Source: a virus. Taken from it: a DNA stretch of 34,368 nucleotides. Made by a program: the position numbers and the translations under genes. The stretch covers positions 1-34,368 of IMG/VR virus record IMGVR_UViG_3300004369_000062. One strand, given 5' to 3'. Below, piece after piece: positions 27,701 to 34,368 of this stretch; the first letter of the stretch is position 1; each line of letters begins with the position of its first letter. The notes under the pieces were generated by a model. It saw only the letters and a list, made by a program, of their open reading frames with translations, was not told where the DNA came from and did not search any database.

Positions 27701-30700
27701 TACTTTGGTGGACAGTCATATTTGGATACATCATATACTGATATTCCATTTTTCGAAGTAGATTTCCTTGCAGATTATTTGGATTTCCGTCCTGCAGTAA
27801 AAAATCTATTCAGTGGAACTGGCACCGTTGCTTCTCCAGCATATGTAAACTGCTCCACATTTGATTTTAAATCTAGAGTATTCACTAATACTGGAAGCCC
27901 AACATCAACAATTTTCGATATTCCTAAACAGAATAGTAATTTCCGTTGTGATTTCTCTTGGTATCTTCCTAGAGTCGATAAGTGCTTTATCTCTCCAGCT
28001 GGCAACTTTACTGTTATCAAAGGTAAGTCTGCTGAACAACCAGTTGAACCAGATAATCTGGTTGGTGGTATGCTTCTTGCTACATTAAGTCATAAACCAT
28101 ATGGGTTTGACCCAGAAGCGGATGTTGTAATTAAACGTTCTGATAATAAACGTTATACAATGAGAGATATTGGTGCTCTTGAGCGCCGCCTCGACCAAGT
28201 TGAATACTATACTTCTCTCAACATGCTTGAGACTGATACGTTTAACACAAGAATTATTGATGCTGACGGTAAAGACCGTTTAAAGAATGGATTTATTGTT
28301 GATGATTTTACCGACCATAGTAAGTCCGATACTGCACATGAAGATTTCTCGGCTTCTTTAGATTTCCAAAGAGGTGAGTGCCGCCCTTCGCACTATACGA
28401 CAAACGTACCTCTTGTTATTAATAACAGTCTGTCTACAAATATTCAGCAGACTGGTCCTATTATCACATTACCATATACAGAGACAACTATCGTTTCTCA
28501 ACCATATGCGTCTCGTGTTGAAAATGTAAACCCATTCAACGTATTTACTTACATTGGCAGAATTACACTAAATCCATCTTCTGATGATTGGATTGATACT
28601 ACTAGACTTCCTCAAAATGTAATTCAAATTGAAGGTGATTTTGAGGCAGTTTCTTCCGAATTGAATGTAGACCAGAATGGTTTTGCCCCAATTCAATGGG
28701 GTGCTTGGAGAACTAACTGGACTGGCGAAAGTGTCATTTCTTCTAATACTACTAGAAATTCTGGATGGTTAGAAGAAGACCGTGGCAGATCTCCTCTTCC
28801 AGGTGTATGGGGTGGTCGTGGTATGCGTCGTGTTAATAGAACGACAACCATTGACAGCACCCAAAGACAAAGCAGAAGTGGAATCAGAAGTAGAGTTGTT
28901 CCTAGGATTGATAGACAATCTCTTGGAGATTCTACAGTTTCTACAAGTGTCATTCCTTGGATTCGTTCTAGAAATATTGAAATTGATGTTGCTAGACTAA
29001 AACCAAGAACTCAATTCTTTGCATTCTTCGATAATCAAAAAATTGATGGATATATCATTCCAAAATTAATTGAAATCATTAAGGACCCCGATGTTGATAA
29101 TCGTACAAACTCAACTCCTTTCGTTATTGGTGAAACAGTAGTTGGTCAAACTAGTGGTTGTAGATTTAAAGTAACTTCACCTAATGATTTTTATGAATTC
29201 AACCCATATACAGATGCAACTCTTCCTGAATCATATTCTTCTACAACAGAATATCTGAATATTGATACAGATGCTCTCGCTGAGCAAGCTGTAGGCACTT
29301 TCTATGGCAATTTCCAAATTGGTGAAGTTCTTCTTGGTTCTTCTGGTGCTCGCGCAGTTGTCAAAGATCGTAGACTTATTACTGACAGATTTGGTAAGGT
29401 TAAGTCTTCATTCTTTGTACCAAGTCCAGCATTAGATACTAATCCTCGCTGGGCAACAGGTTCTAGAACTGTTAGACTTACTACTTCTGCGACAGATTCT
29501 CGTCTTGGTGGCGCAGTTGCATCTTCTGCAGAAACCATTTATGAAGCAAGCGGTACTCTGAATACTGTTCAGGAAAATGTTCTTGCGGTTCGTAATGCTG
29601 AGGTTGTTCGTGATACTGTTACATCCGATAGAACTATTCGTTCTACTAGAACAGAAAGTCGTCAGATTGGTTGGTATGACCCCCTGGCACAATCCTTTAT
29701 TACTGACGAGACTGGCGGTGTGTTCTTGACATCTGTCGATGTTTTCTTCTTTGCTAAAGATGAAAACATTCCTATCTCTATGCAAATCAGAACAATGGAG
29801 AATGGTTATCCAACTACGAACATTCTTCCATTCTCGGACGTTACATTAGAACCATCTCAGGTTCTTCTTTCCGAAACTGCTGCAGTTGCAACCCGATTTA
29901 CATTTGCTGCTCCTGTTTATATTCCCCAATCAGTTGAACATTGCTTTGTTCTTCTGTCCGATTCTAACTCTTATCAGGTTTGGATTTCTAGAATGGGAGA
30001 AATTGATATTACTGGAGATAGAACAATTTCTGAGCAACCTTATGCTGGTGTTCTGTTTAAGTCACAGAACGCATCTACTTGGACTGCTGACCAGTATGAA
30101 GACCTTAAGTTTAATATTCAAAGAGCATCATTCACAACTACAGAGAATTCCACTCTCATCTTGAATAACTCTTCACTTGATATTGGTAATGGTGGTAAGT
30201 TGAACTTACGTCGTGATGCAATTCAAACTTTTGTTCCTTCAATTCAACTCCAATTAAATTCCACTACGCTTCCATATACAAATGGTGCTCGTATCTACCA
30301 AAAGACTACTTTAGCGGAAGGTACTATTACCAATGTTACTGTAGGTGTTAGTGGCGTCATTTTGACCGTAGACGATATTACAGGTACTTTTTCTGCTGGT
30401 TCTAATACTGGTGGTATTATTACCAATCGTATTGTTTCGTCAAAAACAACTGCAACTATGGTAGTAAGTTCTCCTACAGGAGACTTTACAGTCGGTGAAA
30501 CAATCACTGGTAGTTCTGCAAGCGCACCAACTGCTGAAGTTGTAACTTGGAATAATGGTACGAATACATTAACTCTCCGCTATGTTTCTACAGATTTTGA
30601 TGCAGTATCTCCCGAATCAGTTAGTGGTGGTGAATCTGGAGTTTCAGCATCTGTAAGTTCTGTCACTTATTCTGGTGATGCTATTGAAGCAAGTGCAGTT

Positions 30701-31960
30701 AGTGATTCCTATCCAACTGCTACACCAACTTATTCTAGCGCACAGAGAAAAGTTAAGGTTTTGCATAGTAATCACTGTATGCATAGCACTTCTAATAATG
30801 TTACTGTTGAGGGTGTTATATCCGAGATTTCGGATACCTATCTGACAGCATCAATTTCAGACTCTGACACTAGCGTTAGTGTTAATGATGCAACTGCATT
30901 CCACAAAACCATTAATGGTATTACCATTAGTGCAAGTAATGTTGGATATATCAAGATTGGTGATGAAATTATGTCATACTCTGCAATTAGTAATGACGGT
31001 AAGACTATTACAGTACACGAAAGAGGATTGGATGGAACGACTGCAGTTTCTCACTCAGATGAAAGTGTTGTTGAATGTTATAACTTAGATGGAATTCCTC
31101 TTGTAGAAATCAATAAAACACATACTGGTATCTTAAATCCAACTCTTGATAGTTATGAGTTAGCGACAAGTTCTATTGCAAGACTAGGAATTAGAGGTGG
31201 TGGAATATCTATAGTTGCTTCTCAAAATATTCAATATTCCACTTTAGTTCCATCCATCGAAAAACTTATTCTTCCTGGAACGGCATTAAATGCAAGAATT
31301 AATGTAATTAGCGGAACTTCTATTAATGATGGTTCTTCATTGAATCAGGCATCATTTGCTAACGATGGTGTTTTTACTGATGTGATTTTAAGCGAAGATA
31401 ATTACTTAGAATATCCCGCTTTGATTTGTTCTAATATCAATGAATCTTCTGAACTTAGTGGTGCTAAGTCTTTTAGAATGGATGTTTCTCTCATTAGTAA
31501 TGATGAGAAACTTTCTCCAGTCATTGACACTGATAGAATGTCGGCTATCCTAGTAAGTAACAGAATTAATAATCCATCTAATTTTAATTCTGCAAAACTT
31601 TCAGTCGGTGATGAGCATGATGCGGTATATGTTTCTCGTGTTGCTAATCTTGTAAATCCATCTGGTTCAATCAAGGTCATTTTTGCGGGTTACCGTCCAC
31701 CCAACACTCAAATTAAAGTGCTATATAGAACACGACCAGTTGGTTCTACGGCATCGATTGAAACTTATGGTTTCGAATTTATGCCTACAGAGGGAGCCTC
31801 TATTCCATCGACTACAGAGAGAATCATTTTCTCTGACTATGAATATGAAATAACTGGTTTAAACTTTAATCAGTACCAGATTAAGATTTTGTTTGTCTCT
31901 CCAGACCAAGCAAAAGTACCAGTCATTCAAGATTTGAGAGTAATCGCACTTGCTGTCTAA
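24749..31960 (+). CDS. DUF4815-type giant virion structural protein
   Basis: 2403 residues. The N-terminus (NVTPYYDDFD, NFYRVLFRPGFPIQARE, LFKDGAMVIPGQ within residues 1-70) is the signature of DUF4815 proteins of T4-like marine phages. A second conserved block at about 1644-1800 has DPLAQSFITDETGGVFLTSVD, RTMENGYPTTNILP and LFKSQNASTWTADQYEDLKF. The C-terminus holds GYRPPNTQIKVLYRTRPVG (from about 2314). Between these lie several GExVxG modules (480-533, 867-912, 1457-1476, 1521-1540, 1855-1973) and an EIMSYS/ERGLDGT module (2029-2106). An Arg/Ser-rich stretch lies near 1340-1420. Its start overlaps the gp8 stop (TAATG) and its own stop overlaps the next start in the same way. Its position after gp8 is where T4 has genes 9 and 10, so a baseplate or short-fibre role is likely; the match to a named T4 protein is not established. 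Confidence 0.85.
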   Translation: MAQNTNLNVTPYYDDFDKAKNFYRVLFRPGFPIQAREITTMQSIMQNQVESVGSHLFKDGAMVIPGQVGYDLNVDAVMLQESFLGADVEQYRSQLTGKIITGLTTGVKAKVLYSISSVESDKNYITLYVKYIESGGEQNTQQTFGNNEQLVTDAEITFGTTLIEIGSPFAQLLPTAAIQTGSVAYIQSGVYYIRGFFVDVPYQYILLDQYGSNPSYRIGLNIQESIITPEDDLSLNDNAAGTSNYAAPGAHRFRITTSLVKKLLTDEADKDFLELLRINNSKVEKLVDRSAYEELEKSLALRTYEESGDYVVKDFGIKVRENLNDGFNNGIYAAGSTTFSGSTASEDKYAVEFGPGTAYVKGYRIKTLSPTYIDLDKPRDTLSAQNTIIPFEVGNYSTVNNVYGFPNVSGGSVSSAYQTIELRDTETSSPGTAAGNLIGYARVAAFEHTGNPDSVFGTADDTYKCNLFDIQMLTVLELASNQTISQGSVLIGASSGARAYLVDAIVADDHITVYQVEGQFELGEMINVDGQNLDILEAAHYYQYSDTRQLIARDESTQAVEFSADILLEDIYIVQGSTFTLDTSGTPFIKGLNSNFALDLRVGDRIYFNTTQYVTVNKVDPTDLTNTVSSTVFNYANQTVNVTLPSAPAAPSAGDYSAALRYRGKLFDIENANLFSPMPKKYISAISDESMVVRRTFDAQTVAANSISITLPENEQFQSITDENYTFTVLAGTNGTHPVGDQITINTTNAGTIGYTSFTSNDRTTLQIDNLTNITSVKVTATVSKNVATRKTKSGNEMFVIKVIKTTKDLDKQNYNLAYSNLYGTRIEDRDISLGLADVYRLHAVYESNDDNDPVIPSLILVEPVFFANGTIITGRTSKARAKVVNFSSGTLKLSIVYVSGTFQAGETIDGFDSNGSAISAIINDSVGSVVAGSKVITDNYYLEVAQTGFMYDCSKIVRKKGVSTPIRKLLVVVDYYTHSSTGDYFGGQSYLDTSYTDIPFFEVDFLADYLDFRPAVKNLFSGTGTVASPAYVNCSTFDFKSRVFTNTGSPTSTIFDIPKQNSNFRCDFSWYLPRVDKCFISPAGNFTVIKGKSAEQPVEPDNLVGGMLLATLSHKPYGFDPEADVVIKRSDNKRYTMRDIGALERRLDQVEYYTSLNMLETDTFNTRIIDADGKDRLKNGFIVDDFTDHSKSDTAHEDFSASLDFQRGECRPSHYTTNVPLVINNSLSTNIQQTGPIITLPYTETTIVSQPYASRVENVNPFNVFTYIGRITLNPSSDDWIDTTRLPQNVIQIEGDFEAVSSELNVDQNGFAPIQWGAWRTNWTGESVISSNTTRNSGWLEEDRGRSPLPGVWGGRGMRRVNRTTTIDSTQRQSRSGIRSRVVPRIDRQSLGDSTVSTSVIPWIRSRNIEIDVARLKPRTQFFAFFDNQKIDGYIIPKLIEIIKDPDVDNRTNSTPFVIGETVVGQTSGCRFKVTSPNDFYEFNPYTDATLPESYSSTTEYLNIDTDALAEQAVGTFYGNFQIGEVLLGSSGARAVVKDRRLITDRFGKVKSSFFVPSPALDTNPRWATGSRTVRLTTSATDSRLGGAVASSAETIYEASGTLNTVQENVLAVRNAEVVRDTVTSDRTIRSTRTESRQIGWYDPLAQSFITDETGGVFLTSVDVFFFAKDENIPISMQIRTMENGYPTTNILPFSDVTLEPSQVLLSETAAVATRFTFAAPVYIPQSVEHCFVLLSDSNSYQVWISRMGEIDITGDRTISEQPYAGVLFKSQNASTWTADQYEDLKFNIQRASFTTTENSTLILNNSSLDIGNGGKLNLRRDAIQTFVPSIQLQLNSTTLPYTNGARIYQKTTLAEGTITNVTVGVSGVILTVDDITGTFSAGSNTGGIITNRIVSSKTTATMVVSSPTGDFTVGETITGSSASAPTAEVVTWNNGTNTLTLRYVSTDFDAVSPESVSGGESGVSASVSSVTYSGDAIEASAVSDSYPTATPTYSSAQRKVKVLHSNHCMHSTSNNVTVEGVISEISDTYLTASISDSDTSVSVNDATAFHKTINGITISASNVGYIKIGDEIMSYSAISNDGKTITVHERGLDGTTAVSHSDESVVECYNLDGIPLVEINKTHTGILNPTLDSYELATSSIARLGIRGGGISIVASQNIQYSTLVPSIEKLILPGTALNARINVISGTSINDGSSLNQASFANDGVFTDVILSEDNYLEYPALICSNINESSELSGAKSFRMDVSLISNDEKLSPVIDTDRMSAILVSNRINNPSNFNSAKLSVGDEHDAVYVSRVANLVNPSGSIKVIFAGYRPPNTQIKVLYRTRPVGSTASIETYGFEFMPTEGASIPSTTERIIFSDYEYEITGLNFNQYQIKILFVSPDQAKVPVIQDLRVIALAV

Positions 31961-32196
31961 TGCCTAATATTCCTGTAAAAGATGCAGACCATTGGTTTAG
32001 AGACTCAAATTCTGGGTCTCTACAATGTTCGAATAAAACAGAATATGAAAAGTACATGGCAGCATACAAATCTTCAAAGGTAAAAGAAGGAGAGTTCAGG
32101 ACTTTACAAAATGAAGTTTCTGAGTTAAAATCTGAACTGGGTGATATCAAGTCACTTCTACTAACGTTAGTCCAAAATAAAAATCATGACAGTTGA
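31960..32196 (+). CDS. Small conserved protein with C-terminal coiled coil
   Basis: 78 residues, translationally coupled to the DUF4815 gene by a TAATG overlap. The N-terminal half has DHWFRDSNSGSLQCSN and YEKYMAAYKSS; the C-terminal half (about 45-70) is a heptad-like coiled coil (FRTLQNEVSELKSELGDIKSLLL). I do not recognise a named family. Its size, charge and place at the end of the baseplate operon would suit a small assembly factor or minor structural protein, but that is inference. Confidence 0.75.
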   Translation: MPNIPVKDADHWFRDSNSGSLQCSNKTEYEKYMAAYKSSKVKEGEFRTLQNEVSELKSELGDIKSLLLTLVQNKNHDS

Positions 32197-32398
32197 AAAA
32201 GTTTCGCAAGAGGACATGCTTGCACAATTTAAGCAGCGTTATGCTGCAATTATTGAAGAAAATCAAAAACTTGCAGCAAAAATTAAAGAGAACGAGGTTA
32301 CAGCACTTAAACTCCAAGGTGCTATCGAAACTCTAGAATACTATGGAACTGCTGCAGAAGAAACGGAAACTATAGACGAAGTTAATTCTGAAGAGTGA
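32186..32398 (+). CDS. Small acidic coiled-coil protein
   Basis: 70 residues, overlapping the previous gene by 11 bases in another frame; the next feature is a terminator, so it is the last gene of the operon. Residues about 8-50 are a predicted helix or coiled coil (FKQRYAAIIEENQKLAAKIK), followed by an acidic tail (EETETIDEVNSEE). The overlap, the in-operon position and the coiled-coil composition support a real gene. The function is unknown; a partner of the preceding small protein is possible. Confidence 0.7.
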   Translation: MTVEKVSQEDMLAQFKQRYAAIIEENQKLAAKIKENEVTALKLQGAIETLEYYGTAAEETETIDEVNSEE

Positions 32399-32403
32399 TT
32401 CTT

Positions 32404-32425
32404 GGGGGCAAGTGCCCCCTTTTTT
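32404..32425 (+). terminator. Rho-independent terminator
   Basis: A perfect 6-bp GC stem (GGGGGC at 32404-32409 with GCCCCC at 32414-32419), a 4-base loop AAGT and an immediately following run of six T. It lies six bases after the stop of the small acidic protein and closes the baseplate transcription unit. Confidence 0.9.
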
Positions 32426-32431
32426 AATACG

Positions 32432-32439
32432 CATAAATA
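32432..32439 (+). promoter_or_regulatory. Candidate T4-like late promoter CATAAATA
   Basis: It has the same octamer as the site before gp8 and lies 6 bases after the terminator T-run and 37 bases before the ATG of the tail-fibre gene. A terminator followed at once by a late promoter is the expected unit boundary. Confidence 0.7.
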
Positions 32440-32476
32440 ACTTGGAAGCATTATCTCAAACGAGTTGTCGTAAAAA

Positions 32477-34368
32477 ATGGCAAATAGAATTCAATTAAGA
32501 CGAGGTGGCGCTCAGGAATGGGCAAACGCTAACCCAACCCTTGCTCAGGGTGAACTCGGAATCGAACTTGATACGGGTCGTATCAAAATCGGTGATGGTG
32601 TTTCGCCATGGAACACTTTGAGATATGAACGTCCTGTTGAGTCTACTTCAAATACCGCTAACACTCTTGTACAAAGAGATGCTGATGGTAATTTTTCTGC
32701 AGGAACAATTACTGCAACTATTATCGGTAATTCTTCCACTGCTGCTCGTCTTGCATCTACTCGTCAGATTCAATTATCTGGAGATGTTACCGCTTCTGGT
32801 GTATTCGATGGTTCTCAAAACCTAAACTTAAACGCAATCTTAGGATTAGTTTCTACCCTTCCCCATTACGACGGTACAAACGTTCCTACAGCAACTTATA
32901 CAAAAGTTGAAGTTGATGCGAAGGGTCGTATTGTTAATGCTTCCAATCCGACGACCCTTGCCGATTATGGTCTTAATGGAACCGTAGAAGGGTCTAGTGC
33001 TCAACCATATGACTTAGACCTTGTTTCTTTTGCTGGATTGACCACTACTGGTATGGTCTCTAGAACCAGTAATGGTAATATTCAAACAAGAACTATTACA
33101 GGTACTGCAACTCGTATTGAAATCAGTAATGGTGGTGGTATTGCTGGTAACCCAATTATTGACCTCATTGCTACAGCCGTAGTACCAGGAAATTATAATA
33201 CAGAATCTTTAACTTCGGTAAGTGCTCTTGGTGGTAACAATGAACCTTTTGGCACGGAAACTGTAAACGCTACGAAATTTACAGTTGATGCATATGGTCG
33301 TTTAACATCTGCTACAAATGTACCTATCGCTACTGCTACTGAAGGTAGTAAGTATGCTACATATAGTGCTGGGACAGCATATTCCCGATATGACATCATC
33401 GAAGAGGGTGGCAACGTCTATCAAGCCATTCAAGATATTCTTGCGGGTAGTGGTGCCCCAGCTCATACTGATGCTAGCGATACTGGAGGATGGAGGTTCC
33501 TCGCGGCTGCGGCAACAGAGCAGAAGGGATTGGCTTCCTTTGCACAGGAAGATTTCGACGTTGACAACAACGGGCACGTCACCATTGCCGCCCTTGGTGT
33601 AGATAATACTCAACTTCAAAATAACCGTATTTCTTTTGCTGATGGAAATACTAAAGAAGATTTTGAGTTAGACCAAGAACTTACTGCTACAACTGGATAT
33701 AGAGGTTTTAATTACCTTAACTATTTGAAGGTAAATGATACATCGGGCAATCTCCTCTTTGGTGCTAATAATACTGGAGACAGTGGAGATGGTGAAGTCG
33801 ATATTAATGTAAGAACTTACTTTAGCGATGCTGATATTACTTTTGATGGTGCTCTAGACCAAACTATTGATAAAACTGCTGATGGTAACTTTACTATTCA
33901 GACAACTCAAAATAGTGCATCTGCAAGAGCATTTAATTTAGCAATTACTAACGCAGGTGCTGGTTCCAGCACATTAAATGTCACTGCTGAAGATGTTGTT
34001 AATATACAGGCAAGTGATGCAAATGGTAAAGTCCATGTTGAAGACGCTCGTTTCCAAAGCAACTATATTGCTACAACTAATGCGACCCTCAACCTTGATC
34101 CTGGCGATGACCGTGCCACTACTGGCACCGTTAGAATCTGGGGCGATTTACAGGTTGACGGCACCACGACGACAGTCAATTCGACTACCCTTCAAGTTGA
34201 TGACCCCATTGTTACTCTTGGTGGTGATACTGCTCCTATTGCTAACGATAATCTCGATAGAGGTGTTGAGTTCAGATATTATGATAGTGCAGCAAAGCTT
34301 GGATTCTACGGTTACGATGCTTCGTATTCTGATCTCGCAGGTCATACAGGAGGATACAGATTCCTCTA
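32477..34368 (+). CDS. Tail fibre-like protein, 3'-truncated by window edge
   Basis: The frame stays open from the ATG to the last base (630 codons visible). The N-terminus (IQLRRGGAQEWANANPTLAQ, GELGIELDTGRIKIGDG, PWNTL) is the Mtd-like N-terminal module (PF18454 type) found in phage receptor-binding proteins. Residues about 292-342 (YSAGTAYSRYDII, NVYQAIQD, TGGWRFL) resemble a CBM5/12-like carbohydrate-binding module. Later parts (NNRISFADGNTKEDFELDQE, YLNYLKVND, and DLQVDGTTTTVNSTTLQVDD with PIVTLGGD near the end) resemble repeated elements of cyanophage tail fibres. It has its own late promoter behind a terminator. The likely role is host recognition. The segment at 33421-33600 is clearly more GC-rich than its downstream flank. 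Confidence 0.85.
   Translation, partial: MANRIQLRRGGAQEWANANPTLAQGELGIELDTGRIKIGDGVSPWNTLRYERPVESTSNTANTLVQRDADGNFSAGTITATIIGNSSTAARLASTRQIQLSGDVTASGVFDGSQNLNLNAILGLVSTLPHYDGTNVPTATYTKVEVDAKGRIVNASNPTTLADYGLNGTVEGSSAQPYDLDLVSFAGLTTTGMVSRTSNGNIQTRTITGTATRIEISNGGGIAGNPIIDLIATAVVPGNYNTESLTSVSALGGNNEPFGTETVNATKFTVDAYGRLTSATNVPIATATEGSKYATYSAGTAYSRYDIIEEGGNVYQAIQDILAGSGAPAHTDASDTGGWRFLAAAATEQKGLASFAQEDFDVDNNGHVTIAALGVDNTQLQNNRISFADGNTKEDFELDQELTATTGYRGFNYLNYLKVNDTSGNLLFGANNTGDSGDGEVDINVRTYFSDADITFDGALDQTIDKTADGNFTIQTTQNSASARAFNLAITNAGAGSSTLNVTAEDVVNIQASDANGKVHVEDARFQSNYIATTNATLNLDPGDDRATTGTVRIWGDLQVDGTTTTVNSTTLQVDDPIVTLGGDTAPIANDNLDRGVEFRYYDSAAKLGFYGYDASYSDLAGHTGGYRFL
33350..33500 (+). other. CBM5/12-like glycan-binding module in tail fibre
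   Basis: The aromatic pattern YSAGTAYSRYDIIEEGGNVY, then QAIQD, a Gly/Pro-rich loop and GGWRFL fits the small chitin/cellulose-binding fold (AxxYxxGDxVxxxGxxYxAxxxxxxxxPxxxxxWxxL). This is a pattern match by eye only. Confidence 0.5.

Noticed and set aside
24749-31960. Naming the DUF4815 protein as T4 gp10 or gp9
   Set aside because: Only gene order supports this; I could see no specific sequence match to either T4 protein.
1-34368. tRNA genes, integrase, insertion sequence or homing endonuclease
   Set aside because: Coding density leaves only gaps of 3, 36, 38 and 78 bases, and no open frame carries such domains.

Overview
This window looks like part of the late structural (baseplate and tail-fibre) region of a marine T4-like myovirus, most likely a cyanophage of Synechococcus or Prochlorococcus. 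A related marine T4-like phage, for example of Pelagibacter, cannot be excluded. The reasons are: an AT-rich sequence with all genes on the + strand and almost no intergenic space; a clear homologue of T4 baseplate wedge protein gp8; a DUF4815-type giant structural protein; and T4-style late-promoter octamers (CATAAATA/AATAAATA) in all three real intergenic gaps. No host genes, tRNAs, integrase, transposon or CRISPR were seen.

Layout. (1) Bases 1-17754 are one uninterrupted reading frame, already open at base 1, so the gene begins upstream; the visible part is 5917 residues. It is a mosaic of GGxGY beta-repeat arrays, a split YHYH-type domain, a beta-propeller-like stretch, three LamG/concanavalin-like domains, a carbohydrate-binding-like jelly roll and helical repeats. 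(2) 17791-19011 is a 406-residue fibre-like protein ending in a cupredoxin domain with a full copper-ligand set. (3) 19015-23178 is a 1387-residue structural protein with one intact and one ligand-less cupredoxin domain next to YHYH-type sequence. (4) 23217-24749 is gp8. (5) 24749-31960 is a 2403-residue DUF4815-type protein. (6) 31960-32196 and 32186-32398 are two tiny, partly coiled-coil proteins, followed by a strong rho-independent terminator at 32404-32425. (7) A new late promoter starts a tail-fibre gene with an Mtd-like N-terminus at 32477, which runs off the end of the window.

How the parts fit. In T4 the wedge genes run 6-7-8-9-10. Here the giant protein and its two neighbours lie where gene 7 would be, and the DUF4815 protein lies where genes 9/10 would be. 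The same small beta modules (GGxGY repeats, GExVTGxxSGA modules, VDSTxxxP modules) recur in the giant, the 1387-residue protein, gp8 or the DUF4815 protein, so this baseplate appears to have grown by shuffling a common module set. Three genes start with a late promoter just upstream. The others are coupled by 1-11 base overlaps or a 3-base gap, so I infer three late transcription units: 17791-23178, 23217-32398 and 32477 onward, each possibly also reached by read-through from upstream. The only terminator I can see is the one at 32404-32425.
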